Notes: a model not told the origin generated them from the sequence alone. A stretch of DNA of 64,000 nt from Staphylococcus arlettae (GCF_002902345.1 NZ_PPQB01000010.1:60795-124794); one strand, 5' to 3'. Positions 17,977-26,359 are shown, counted from the first letter of the stretch. Numbers and translations are program-made.

Positions 17977-19000
17977 TATCATTTTATTTGGGCTATTTGT
18001 AAAAAGTCGCGTTCGTTGGATATTGTGGATTATACTACTGCATGTAATTTTAATAGGATTAGCTTATTTGGATTATAATATAGATGTAGCGAGTGTCTTA
18101 TTTATTGTGTGGGTAAATTTAGGTTTGACAGCATTATTCATAATATTTTCCTTTTTTAAAGAAGCAAAATTTATTAAGCATCTTAGGAATAATAAAGAAA
18201 TTGAAGAACTTGTACATAAAAATTTGGCAAGTACACCATTTCAACAAGAAGTAGTGAATTATTTTCAAACTAAAATTGCGAATCAGAAGGCGTTGGTCAC
18301 ACAACAGACTAAACAAATTAAAGACTACGAACAATCTTTAACGACGTTTATTCACGACATTAAAACACCTGTTACTACTTTAGATTTAATAATTAATAAA
18401 GTGGATGACCCAACACAAAAATTTGCTTTAATGCGGGAATGGACTAGAATTAATGAGATGTTAGATATGCAACTCTATTTAACACGCTTAGATTCAAGAC
18501 AAAAAGATATATTTTTTGAATATGCCGCATTGAAGCCACTCATCATTGATGAAATTCAGTTAACACGCTATATTAGTCAAACACGTGGTATTGATTTTGA
18601 GCTAACAGTTGATTCAGAGATCAAAGTATATACAGATACAAAGTGGTGCAAAATGCTAATTAGACAAGTATTATCTAATGCTATTAAATATAGTGAACAG
18701 AGTACAATTTCAATTACAGCAACTGTAGAAGCTAACCAAATACAGTTACAAATTGCAGATCGAGGCATAGGTATTAGCCAGAGAGATATTAAACGTGTTT
18801 TCGACCGCGGATTTACGTCTACACAACGTCAAAATGCTACAAATGCAACTGGTCTCGGATTGTATTTAGTCAATCAAATTAAAGATACATTGAATTTACA
18901 CGTAGAAATTGACTCTGTAGTTGATCAAGGTACTACAGTAACGATTATCTTTCCAGAACAAAATACTGTTATTAAACGCATGAGTGAACAGAAAATTTAA
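17969..19000 (+). CDS. graS: Sensor histidine kinase GraS (ApsS)
   Basis: An intramembrane-sensing histidine kinase of 343 residues. Two membrane helices (about 16-34 and 42-62) enclose a very short outside loop around D35-Y-N-I-D39. The dimerisation domain has the phosphoacceptor His129 in FIHDIKTP. The ATPase domain shows the N box (LSNAIKYS), the G1 box (ADRGIGI) and the G2 box (GLGLYLV). In S. aureus the acidic loop senses cationic peptides, together with the transporter VraFG. Here no vraF or vraG follows: the next gene, 399 bases on, is pitR. No terminator is evident after the stop. Confidence 0.92.
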   Translation: MDNIILFGLFVKSRVRWILWIILLHVILIGLAYLDYNIDVASVLFIVWVNLGLTALFIIFSFFKEAKFIKHLRNNKEIEELVHKNLASTPFQQEVVNYFQTKIANQKALVTQQTKQIKDYEQSLTTFIHDIKTPVTTLDLIINKVDDPTQKFALMREWTRINEMLDMQLYLTRLDSRQKDIFFEYAALKPLIIDEIQLTRYISQTRGIDFELTVDSEIKVYTDTKWCKMLIRQVLSNAIKYSEQSTISITATVEANQIQLQIADRGIGISQRDIKRVFDRGFTSTQRQNATNATGLGLYLVNQIKDTLNLHVEIDSVVDQGTTVTIIFPEQNTVIKRMSEQKI

Positions 19001-19399
19001 AATAGTTATGATATATTTTTAAATGAATGAAATGATAAGTTAAAAATTAAATGTAAAATATATTTAACTTGATTTTTGAATAATTTGCGAGAACGTTATG
19101 ATAATTCTTATAAATCAATGAGTTGGGAATATAATATTTATTTAGAATGTTAAGAATTTGTAAATTCAATTGTGGAATTGTAAATTTTGTGCTATTTTCA
19201 AATAAGGCAAATTGACATTTGTGAGCTTTTTTAAGCTTGAACACTTAAAAATATTTACAAAAAATTTACATACTTTGGTAACGGCACGTAAATATAACAC
19301 ATGGGGTTAATCTTACAAATTTCTATTTGGCTACTAAGTTTTAACTTTTAAAATTTTTTGATGATAATAAATAATCATCGTATACGGAGGATTTTTTGA
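19001..19399 (+). promoter_or_regulatory. AT-rich gap with possible Pho box upstream of pitR
   Basis: The gap has no credible gene and no recognisable remnant of vraFG. Two direct copies of TTTACA at 19254-19259 and 19265-19270, 11 bases apart, look like a PhoP-binding box, which fits control of phosphate uptake. A TTGACA lies at 19212-19217, but I could not pair it with a good -10. Confidence 0.4.
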
Positions 19400-20017
19400 A
19401 TGTTTAATAAGAAAAAAGATAAATTCATGGTTCAACTAGAAGAAATGGTATTTAATCTAGATAGAGCAGCGATTGAATTTGGTAAAATGGATTTTAACAC
19501 GCATTTGGATCTTAAGGCATACTCAGACAATATTAAAACTTATGAGTCACATGGTGATGAATTAATGCATCAAGTGATCTCGGATTTAAACCAAACATTC
19601 ATTACGCCAATTGAACGTGAAGACATTCTTTCTTTATGTAATGCGATTGACGATGTGTTAGATGCTATAGAAGAAACATCAGGTATGTTTGAAATGTATT
19701 CAATCGAATATACCGACGAATATATGGCGGAATTTGCAGATAATATACAAAAAGCCATTGCAGAAATGAAACTAGCAGTAGGCTTATTAGTAGAAAAGAA
19801 ACTTTCACATATGCGTATTCATTCAATTAATATCAAAGAATTCGAAACTAATTGTGACGGTATTTTAAGACAATCTATTAAACATATTTTTAATAGTGAA
19901 ACTGACCCGATCACACTTATTAAAATTAAAGAAATATATGAAAGTATGGAAGAAATTGCAGATAAATGTCAAGTTGTGGCAAATAATTTTGAAACAATAA
20001 TTATGAAAAATAGCTAA
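19400..20017 (+). CDS. PhoU-like accessory protein of phosphate transporter (DUF47)
   Basis: A 205-residue, all-helical, cytosolic protein of the DUF47/PhoU-like family (TIGR00153 type), rich in Glu and Asp. These are typically encoded directly before a Pit phosphate permease and are thought to tune it; the name pitR is used for some staphylococcal members. The ATG follows ACGGAGG. The stop is 13 bases before pit, so the two form one operon. Confidence 0.9.
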   Translation: MFNKKKDKFMVQLEEMVFNLDRAAIEFGKMDFNTHLDLKAYSDNIKTYESHGDELMHQVISDLNQTFITPIEREDILSLCNAIDDVLDAIEETSGMFEMYSIEYTDEYMAEFADNIQKAIAEMKLAVGLLVEKKLSHMRIHSINIKEFETNCDGILRQSIKHIFNSETDPITLIKIKEIYESMEEIADKCQVVANNFETIIMKNS

Positions 20018-20030
20018 GGAGTCCTAACTT

Positions 20031-21035
20031 ATGGAATATATTTTAATCATCACAGTAGCTATCGTAATTTTTTCACTAATATTTGACTTTATCAATGGTT
20101 TCCATGATACAGCCAATGCTGTTGCTACTGCAGTTTCGACACGTGCATTAACGCCTAAAACAGCAATTTTTCTAGCGGCTATTATGAACTTTATTGGTGC
20201 GTTAACGTTTACTGGGGTTGCAGGTACGATTACTAAAGATATCGTAGATCCGTTTAAGTTACAAAATGGGCTAGTTGTAGTGTTAGCTGCTATTTTAGCG
20301 GCTATAGTATGGAATTTGGTTACATGGTATTACGGTATACCTAGTTCATCATCACATGCGTTAATTGGTTCTATTGCAGGTGCAGCAATTGCATCTCAAG
20401 GATCATTTGCAGTGTTGCATTATGAAGGATTTATCAAAATTATAATTGTATTATTAGTTTCACCAGTTATCGCATTTATGGTAGGTTTTATCATTTATTC
20501 GATAGTTAAAGTTGTTTTCAAGAATGCCAATTTAACAAAAACTAACCGTAATTTTAGATTTTTCCAAATTTTCACGGCATCATTACAATCATTCTCACAT
20601 GGTACGAATGATGCGCAAAAATCTATGGGTATTATTACATTGGCGCTTATTGTAGCTAACGTTCAAACAAGTGGTGTAGAACCACAGTTATGGGTAAAAG
20701 TTTCTTGTGCGGCTGCAATGGGACTTGGTACAGCAGTAGGTGGTTGGAAAATTATAAAAACTGTTGGTGGTAACATTATGAAAATTCGCCCAGCGAATGG
20801 GGCAGCGGCTGACTTGTCTTCAGCACTTACAATTTTCGTAGCATCATCATTACATTTCCCACTATCTACAACACATGTTGTGTCTTCATCTATTTTAGGT
20901 GTCGGTTCTTCAAATCGTATTAAAGGTGTGAAGTGGAATACAGCACAACGTATGATTGTTACATGGGTAATTACATTACCGATTTCTGCATTACTAGCAG
21001 CATTAGTATATTTTGTATTAAATATTGTAATTTAG
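20031..21035 (+). CDS. pit: Low-affinity inorganic phosphate transporter, PiT family
   Basis: A 334-residue integral membrane protein with about ten helices. Both copies of the PiT signature are present: FDFINGFHDTANAVATAVS near residues 14-32 and SFSHGTNDAQKSMG near 190-203, the inverted-repeat pair that forms the phosphate path. It imports phosphate with protons or metal-phosphate complexes. It is the second gene of the pitR-pit operon, behind AAGGAG, and ends at a terminator. Confidence 0.93.
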   Translation: MEYILIITVAIVIFSLIFDFINGFHDTANAVATAVSTRALTPKTAIFLAAIMNFIGALTFTGVAGTITKDIVDPFKLQNGLVVVLAAILAAIVWNLVTWYYGIPSSSSHALIGSIAGAAIASQGSFAVLHYEGFIKIIIVLLVSPVIAFMVGFIIYSIVKVVFKNANLTKTNRNFRFFQIFTASLQSFSHGTNDAQKSMGIITLALIVANVQTSGVEPQLWVKVSCAAAMGLGTAVGGWKIIKTVGGNIMKIRPANGAAADLSSALTIFVASSLHFPLSTTHVVSSSILGVGSSNRIKGVKWNTAQRMIVTWVITLPISALLAALVYFVLNIVI

Positions 21036-21043
21036 TTATTATG

Positions 21044-21073
21044 AGCTGAGGAATTTATTCCCCAGCTTTTTTA
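21044..21073 (+). terminator. Terminator of pitR-pit
   Basis: AGCTGAGGAA pairs with TTCCCCAGCT with one mismatch, followed by six T. Confidence 0.85.
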
Positions 21074-21113
21074 GATAAAAATAAGGTTGGACATAAATTT
21101 CCAAATTCAAAAT

Positions 21114-21148
21114 AAGAGGACCAATCATTGATATGGATTGGTCCTCTT
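21114..21148. repeat. Perfect 13-bp inverted repeat, terminator-like on the minus strand
   Basis: AAGAGGACCAATC (21114-21126) and GATTGGTCCTCTT (21136-21148) pair perfectly. On the minus strand the sequence after the stem is T-rich. It lies in the 551-base gap between pit and the LysM-CHAP gene, so it could end a minus-strand transcript from the repeat island downstream of it. Confidence 0.6.
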
Positions 21149-21175
21149 AGACTGTCGATAAAGTCTCTGATTTTG

Positions 21176-21273
21176 TTGGCAGTTTTTTTGTGCACGCTTT
21201 TCGCGAGTACTGCCTCAGCTAGCAGTCTTTAGCTAATGCTTTTCCCACAGGAATCGAAATAAACCACTGCCAA
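21176..21273. repeat. Palindromic intergenic repeat, copy A (98 bp)
   Basis: The element is bounded by TTGGCAGT (21176-21183) and ACTGCCAA (21266-21273). Inside are further short hairpins and the conserved stretches GTGCACGCTTT, ACTGCCTCAGC and TTCCCACAGGA. It matches copy B at 60937-61033 over its whole length. The same flank AAAGT.TCTGA precedes both. It has no coding capacity, so it resembles a non-autonomous repeat or a dispersed structured RNA. Confidence 0.75.
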
Positions 21274-21311
21274 TAGTATAATATATAAATTTAAATTATA
21301 TGATTTTGACC

Positions 21312-21382
21312 GTGCATGCTTGTCTGGGGGATGGTTCGAGCCTGTAGTCTCTCAACCATACTATTACCCCGGGCGTCAGCAC
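21312..21382. ncRNA. Long hairpin, candidate small RNA or repeat
   Basis: A 71-base imperfect palindrome runs from GTGCATGC to GTCAGCAC. Arms include CTGGGG against CCCCGGG, and ATGGTT (21331-21336) against AACCAT. Both strands expose C-rich tracts (minus strand TCCCCC, plus strand ACCCC) of the kind staphylococcal regulatory RNAs use to bind Shine-Dalgarno sequences. A TATAAT stands at 21277-21282, but no matching -35 was found. The strand, and whether it is transcribed, is not known. I half-recall an sRNA gene near this locus in S. aureus but will not name it. Confidence 0.4.
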
Positions 21383-21485
21383 GTTACAAAACCGGTACAA
21401 ATTATATTTTGTTATTCAAAATAAGGCTCTTTGAAAACAAATAGTAATCAAGAATTATAAATAGAAATATTTCAAAAAACTAATA

Positions 21486-21534
21486 AAACGTCAATTTCTA
21501 TATCTTCTCAATAGAAATTGACGTTTGTTTTTTG
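21486..21534. terminator. Bidirectional terminator of the LysM-CHAP gene
   Basis: AAACGTCAATTTCTAT (21486-21501) pairs perfectly with ATAGAAATTGACGTTT (21511-21526). T-rich runs follow on both strands. It would stop the LysM-CHAP transcript and any plus-strand RNA from the repeat island. Confidence 0.88.
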
Positions 21535-21587
21535 TCAGAGATAGTTATGTCTCAGACTTATTTAGTTATTGTATGTTGAGCTTATTC

Positions 21588-22397
21588 TTAATGAATATAA
21601 TTGTAACTTGAAACTTGTGAAGCTGGAATTGTACGATAATCCACTGTGCCTGGTGGTGTATTATAATTCATTTCTGAAATTAACAAACTGCCATCAGGAT
21701 TAATGCGTTCAACATAAGCCACATGTCCCATAGGACCTTCATAGTTTTGCATAATTGAACCAACAGCTGCAGTGTTGTTTACAGTGTATCCGTCAGCAGA
21801 TGCTGCAGATGCCCAATTATTAGCGTTCCACCAATATGTACTAATTGGTTGTCCAGTTTCGGCACGACGATTAAAGACATGCCATGTACATTGTCCCCAG
21901 TCGTATAAATTTTGATCGCTTGAAGCTTGTGAAGTATTAGTTGGTGTAGATGTGCTTCCGCCACCGCCACCAGTGCCGTCTGAACCACCTGGAATTTGTA
22001 ATGTTTGATTTGGATAAATAATATAACCATTTAAATTATTAGCAGAAACAATTTCATCAACAGAAACGCCGTACTTATTCGCAATGATTGCTAACGTTTC
22101 TCCAGATTGTACAGTATGGCTTGAGCCACCAGAAGCTTCCGAAGAAGTATTTGAACTTTGGCTACTATCACTGCTGCCACTTCCACCAATTTCAATAACT
22201 TGTCCTGGAAATACCATATTATTACTAATATTATTATTTTGTTTGATTTCGTCTACAGAAGTATTGTATTGTTGAGCGATTGTCCAAAGAGACTCACCAG
22301 ATTTAACAGTATGCTGCGTAGATGCTTCTGCATCATGATTTGCTAAAACTGCGGCAGTCCCTGATGCAGCTGTAACTGCAAATGCTAATTTTTTCAA
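21588..22397 (-). CDS. Secreted LysM-CHAP peptidoglycan hydrolase
   Basis: A 269-residue exported wall hydrolase. A signal peptide (about 1-26, ending EAS) is followed by LysM repeat 1 (about 28-71), a Ser/Gly linker, LysM repeat 2 (about 93-137), a Gly/Thr linker and a C-terminal CHAP domain (about 160-269). The CHAP nucleophile is Cys170 in GQCTWHVF and the histidine is in GHVAYVE. The LysM repeats bind glycan chains; the CHAP domain acts as amidase or endopeptidase. The start is TTG behind AAGGAGGAG. A possible WalR box lies upstream. It is close in layout to the S. aureus SsaA/Sle1-type proteins. Confidence 0.93.
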   Translation of the reverse strand: MKKLAFAVTAASGTAAVLANHDAEASTQHTVKSGESLWTIAQQYNTSVDEIKQNNNISNNMVFPGQVIEIGGSGSSDSSQSSNTSSEASGGSSHTVQSGETLAIIANKYGVSVDEIVSANNLNGYIIYPNQTLQIPGGSDGTGGGGGSTSTPTNTSQASSDQNLYDWGQCTWHVFNRRAETGQPISTYWWNANNWASAASADGYTVNNTAAVGSIMQNYEGPMGHVAYVERINPDGSLLISEMNYNTPPGTVDYRTIPASQVSSYNYIH

Positions 22398-22519
22398 AAG
22401 TACTCCTCCTTTTATGTCGTTTAATGTCGACAGTTAATTGTGTTCATGTGTAAACACAAGATTCACATTTAAATATTTCATACCCCATACTAACAAAATT
22501 ATTTATTTTTTTGGTAGTT

Positions 22520-22536
22520 GTTATAGAGTTGTAACA
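22520..22536 (-). promoter_or_regulatory. Possible WalR box of the LysM-CHAP gene
   Basis: On the minus strand this reads TGTTAC, five bases, TATAAC. That differs in one position from two direct TGTWAH half-sites five bases apart, the WalR consensus. WalKR controls many staphylococcal LysM-CHAP hydrolases. It is 123 bases before the start codon. Confidence 0.45.
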
Positions 22537-22749
22537 TAGATGAAAGAGTATTATGTGAAGGGTATAGCTTGCTGAAAGCGAATTTAAAGGGAATTAAAAG
22601 TGATATACATATAAAGATTTATAAAAACTGTAATATTTAGTAATATTAGATAGAAACTTGATTCAACAAAAATTAGAAAATTTATTATGAGAACAGTAGT
22701 ATTTATGTTAGATTATATTAATATAATAATTAGATGGAGGTATATTGCT

Positions 22750-23409
22750 ATGGCTGAAGCAGCAACAAAATCAACACCGCATAAGTCACAACAATCAAAG
22801 AAAACACAAGCGACAGCATACGGTAAAGTATGGTTGTTCTTTATGTATTATTGGTTGCTATTTGGTGTAGGATGTTATTTTGGTCAATTTTTACCAATGT
22901 CTTGGCGTAAACCGTTATCTATCGTCTTGCTAGTATTAGTATTATTCACTTTAGTGTCAGGGAGAGCGCGGAAGTCTGGTTTAATCATCTCTCATATATA
23001 CACTTTAGCTATAGGACTACTATCATACGCTACATTCACAATTTATTTACAAAACTTAGGAGCAGAAGTGTTTTACAAGAACGTTATTTTAGCCATTGCT
23101 GCTTTTATCGTTTTTGGACTTATTGGCTTCTTTATGATTAAAGATGCGTCTAGCATGGGCAAATACTTATTTGTTACGCTGATTGCACTTGTAGTGGCTA
23201 GTCTTATTGGGATGTTTATTCAAAACCCAATCTTTCATACAATTATTACTATAGTAGGGCTATTATTATTTTTACTTTATACATTGTACGATTTTAATAG
23301 GATGAAAAGAGGACGATTTTCACCAAGAGAAATGGGCTTCAAATTGTTCCTTAATCTGTTGCATATTATCAAATATGTTTTACGCCTTGCTAACAAAGCT
23401 AGAAAATAG
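22750..23409 (+). CDS. Bax inhibitor-1-like membrane protein
   Basis: A 219-residue protein with a polar N-terminus of about 25 residues and six to seven membrane helices. The end, LYDFNRMKRGRF then FLNLLHIIKYVLRL, matches the last two helices of the Bax inhibitor-1 (YetJ/YccA) family, with the conserved Asp of the calcium-leak proteins. Function here could be ion leak or membrane-protein quality control; this is inference. I start at the ATG at 22750 behind TGGAGG. The frame is open a further 21 codons upstream without a ribosome-binding site. It is monocistronic. Confidence 0.7.
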   Translation: MAEAATKSTPHKSQQSKKTQATAYGKVWLFFMYYWLLFGVGCYFGQFLPMSWRKPLSIVLLVLVLFTLVSGRARKSGLIISHIYTLAIGLLSYATFTIYLQNLGAEVFYKNVILAIAAFIVFGLIGFFMIKDASSMGKYLFVTLIALVVASLIGMFIQNPIFHTIITIVGLLLFLLYTLYDFNRMKRGRFSPREMGFKLFLNLLHIIKYVLRLANKARK

Positions 23410-23414
23410 AGTAG

Positions 23415-23453
23415 ACGTTGTAATTGCCAGTACTGGTAGTTACAACGTTTTTT
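23415..23453 (+). terminator. Terminator of the Bax inhibitor-1-like gene
   Basis: ACGTTGTAA (23415-23423) pairs with TTACAACGT (23440-23448), followed by six T. Confidence 0.88.
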
Positions 23454-23586
23454 AATAGAATAATATAATTAAACGGGCAACTGTCAATTTTTTAAGTCGG
23501 ATACGTATGTCCAACTATATAAAATTAATAATTTGCGCTATAATATTAACTGGTTATTAAGTGATATGAGAAAGTGAGATGAAATT

Positions 23587-24300
23587 ATGGGTCGTAAATG
23601 GAATAATATTAAAGAAAAGAAAGCCCAAAAAGATAAAAATACTAGTCGAATATATGCAAAATTCGGTAAAGAAATTTATGTAGCAGCGAAGTCGGGTGAA
23701 CCAGATCCAGAATCTAACCAAAATTTACGTTTAACGTTAGAACGTGCTAAGACTTACTCTGTACCTAACCACATTATTGAAAAAGCCATAGAAAAAGCTA
23801 AAGGTGCTGGAGAAGAAAACTATGATCATTTGAGATATGAAGGCTTCGGACCTAATGGTTCGATGCTAATTGTCGATGCATTAACAAATAATGTTAATCG
23901 TACTGCATCAGATGTACGTGCTGCCTTCGGTAAAAACGGTGGTAACATGGGTGTTTCAGGTTCAGTAGCTTATATGTTCGAACACACAGCTGTTTTTGGA
24001 TTTGAAGGACATACAGCTGATGACATTTTAGAAGGTTTGATGGAACAAGATATTGACGTACGTGATGTACAAGAAGAAGGCGACATGGTTATCGTCTATG
24101 CAGAACCAGATCAATTTGCACAAGTGCAAGATGCATTAAAGGCTTTAGGTGTAACAACTTTTACTATTGCTGAGTTTGAAATGTTACCACAAAGTGATAT
24201 TGCGTTATCTTCAGATGATCAAGTTGAGTTTGAAAAATTAGTAGAAGCACTTGAAGATTTAGAAGATGTTCAGAATGTGTTTCACAATGTGGATTTGTAA
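23587..24300 (+). CDS. yebC: YebC/PmpR family protein
   Basis: A 237-residue cytosolic protein of the YebC/TACO1 family, starting [16 protein letters not shown]. The family is known as a DNA-binding regulator in some bacteria and, more recently, as a helper for translation of proline-rich stretches. The middle ([15 protein letters not shown]) and acidic C-terminus are typical. It is the short YebC2-type form seen in staphylococci. It is followed after three bases by the cupin gene, so the two share a transcript. Confidence 0.92.
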   Translation: MGRKWNNIKEKKAQKDKNTSRIYAKFGKEIYVAAKSGEPDPESNQNLRLTLERAKTYSVPNHIIEKAIEKAKGAGEENYDHLRYEGFGPNGSMLIVDALTNNVNRTASDVRAAFGKNGGNMGVSGSVAYMFEHTAVFGFEGHTADDILEGLMEQDIDVRDVQEEGDMVIVYAEPDQFAQVQDALKALGVTTFTIAEFEMLPQSDIALSSDDQVEFEKLVEALEDLEDVQNVFHNVDL

Positions 24301-24303
24301 TAA

Positions 24304-24798
24304 ATGAACAATATTATTAAACAATGGATTGAACAATTACAGTTGCAACCACATCCTGAAGGTGGATTTTATAAGGAAATTATTACAGGTCAGCAAGAGT
24401 CAGCAGATTCACGAAATGCTTACTCCAGTATCTATTTCTTATTAACACATGACAATATTTCACATTTTCATCGTATTGATGCTGACGAAATATGGTATCA
24501 CCATGCTGGACAAACATTGTTAATTCATATGATTTATCCTAGTGGTACATACGAGTGCATACGATTAGGCAAAGATGTTGCAAAGGGAGAAGTATTACAA
24601 TATGTAGTACCCAAAGGGACAATATTTGCTTCATCGTTAGCAGAAGATACAGGTTATGCATTAGTAGGTTGTATGTGTCAGCCAGGATTTGATTTTAATC
24701 ATTTCGAGTTGTTTTCAACACAACAATTAAATCAATTATATCCGCACTTACAACAAATAAATGAACGTTATGCTTTATCAGTAAACGACAAAAACTAA
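24304..24798 (+). CDS. Cupin domain protein (DUF985 family)
   Basis: A 164-residue single-cupin protein. The start PHPEGGFYKE (about 17-26), FHRIDADEIWYHHAG (about 58-72) and LVGCMCQPGFDF (about 121-132) are the DUF985 pattern; the His and Glu residues would bind a metal or a sugar-like ligand. Its function is unknown. It begins three bases after yebC with no obvious ribosome-binding site of its own, so translation probably depends on yebC. A strong terminator follows. Confidence 0.85.
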   Translation: MNNIIKQWIEQLQLQPHPEGGFYKEIITGQQESADSRNAYSSIYFLLTHDNISHFHRIDADEIWYHHAGQTLLIHMIYPSGTYECIRLGKDVAKGEVLQYVVPKGTIFASSLAEDTGYALVGCMCQPGFDFNHFELFSTQQLNQLYPHLQQINERYALSVNDKN

Positions 24799-24868
24799 TT
24801 ACTAGTGCCAACATAAGGTGAAAAGTTTGATAATATGATATACCTATCACTTTTATAATTGAAGAGTA

Positions 24869-24918
24869 GAAAATCAGCTACAGTAGACATATCACTATGT
24901 CATTGTAGCTGATTTTTT
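24869..24918. terminator. Terminator of yebC-cupin
   Basis: AAAATCAGCTACA (24870-24882) pairs with TGTAGCTGATTTT (24904-24916), with an inner GACATA/TATGTC stem, then T on the plus strand. Confidence 0.9.
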
Positions 24919-24969
24919 ACGTAGCTATATTAATGTGGAAAATGAAGCGGTTGTTTATGTTGCGAACTA

Positions 24970-25031
24970 AAAATACACCCCGCTAGCAATATGTACATTA
25001 TTAAAGTGCATACTGCTAAATGGAGTGTATT
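24970..25031 (-). terminator. Terminator of the MetE-like gene
   Basis: An imperfect stem joins AATACACCCCGCTAGCA to TGCTAAATGGAGTGTAT. Read on the minus strand it ends in TATTTTT. Confidence 0.7.
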
Positions 25032-25055
25032 AGTAATTAATTTATGTTTTATTTA

Positions 25056-26165
25056 TTATTTTGCAGTGTCGAAAACTTCATTTGCAACTTCAACGACAAA
25101 TGCCAGTTTTTGCCATTGTTCTTCTTCAGTTAATTTGTTGCCTTCTTCTGTTGATGCAAAACCACATTGAGGACTCAAACAAATTTGGTCTTCATTAATA
25201 TATTGCTTTGCTTCTTCAATACGTTGTTTAATAGTAGCTTTATCTTCAAGTTCACCAGTTTTAGAAGTGAAAATACCAAGTACTGCTGAACTATTTTCTG
25301 GGAAATAACGTAAAGGCTCGAAATCACCTGAACGATGATCGTCATATTCTAAGAAAAAGCCGCCTAGGTTTTCTTTGAATAAATAAGGAGCGATTGGTTC
25401 ATAGCCACCAGAAATTGCCCATGTTGATTGATAATTACCACGGCAAATGTGCGTTGTAATTAGTAAATCATCTGGTAAGCCTTGTATAGCTTCATTCACA
25501 ACAACATATGCTAATTGACGAGCACGTTCTTTTTCCTCTTCGGAACGATCACGACCACGTGTTTTTTGCGTTCCGGAAGTTAAGTTAGCCCAATACACAT
25601 CATCCAATTGGATGTAGCGTGCTCCTAAGTCATAAAAATGTTGTAACGTGTCATGATATGCTTTGGATACATCTTTTGCAAAATCATTAATATCTGGATA
25701 AAGTGTTTCGTTTAAAATATTAGGATGGAACAATTGGTTTGGACTTGGAATTGACACTTTAGCAATTGCTCTATCGTCTACTTTATCGACTAAGAATTTG
25801 AAATGATCAAAATGTGGGTGGTTAGGATTAAATGCTACCTTATCACTTATCCGTACATTGTGACTACGTGTTTCAACGCCTTCAAAAGTTAAGCCATGCT
25901 CTGGCGTATAGCCTTCAACACCTTCTAAATTTTCTAAGAAGTCAAAATGCCACCAACTTCTGCGGAATTCTCCATCTGTAATACTATGTAAGCCTAATTC
26001 AAGTTGCTTTTCGATAATACGTTCAATCTCTGTATCTTCTACTTTTTTAAGTTCATCTGCATCAATTTCATTTTGTTCAAAAGCAGCTCTGGCTTCTTTT
26101 AGCTTTTGAGGGCGTAATAAACTCCCTACATGATCTGCTCTAAATGGTCTTGTTAATTTTGCCAT
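25056..26165 (-). CDS. MetE-like (cobalamin-independent) methyltransferase, short form
   Basis: A 369-residue protein equivalent to the C-terminal catalytic half of MetE, like B. subtilis YxjG/YxjH. It would transfer a methyl group to homocysteine or a related thiol, with zinc bound by His and Cys in THICRGNY (near 240) and Cys in LSPQCGF (near 335). The N-terminal folate-binding half of full MetE is absent, as in this family, so the methyl donor is uncertain. The ATG at 26165 follows GGAGG; an 18-codon upstream extension lacks one. I see no S-box or T-box upstream. It is monocistronic. Confidence 0.85.
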   Translation of the reverse strand: MAKLTRPFRADHVGSLLRPQKLKEARAAFEQNEIDADELKKVEDTEIERIIEKQLELGLHSITDGEFRRSWWHFDFLENLEGVEGYTPEHGLTFEGVETRSHNVRISDKVAFNPNHPHFDHFKFLVDKVDDRAIAKVSIPSPNQLFHPNILNETLYPDINDFAKDVSKAYHDTLQHFYDLGARYIQLDDVYWANLTSGTQKTRGRDRSEEEKERARQLAYVVVNEAIQGLPDDLLITTHICRGNYQSTWAISGGYEPIAPYLFKENLGGFFLEYDDHRSGDFEPLRYFPENSSAVLGIFTSKTGELEDKATIKQRIEEAKQYINEDQICLSPQCGFASTEEGNKLTEEEQWQKLAFVVEVANEVFDTAK

Positions 26166-26359
26166 TTTGCTACCTCCGTTATGTTTAGAATTTTCAGAAA
26201 ATATATCTAAATATAACAAATTTAGTCGGAATTGTCAAAAAAGGCTTAAAAGTAAAAAATATAGTACAATGGGAATAAATTAAACTGGAATTATTACAAA
26301 TTGGATAGATGACATTAAGCCACCATTTTTATATAATAAAAAGCAAGGAGTTGGTGACA

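Noticed and set aside
21331..21345. tRNA-like T-loop (GGTTCGAG) inside the 71-base hairpin
   Set aside because: There is no acceptor stem, anticodon arm or CCA end around it; the bases are part of the long palindrome.
22084..22346. Short plus-strand frames opposite the LysM-CHAP gene
   Set aside because: They mirror the Ser/Gly linker and have no translation signals.
26166..26300. SAM riboswitch or T-box before the MetE-like gene
   Set aside because: The upstream region is short and AT-rich and shows no such core or terminator.
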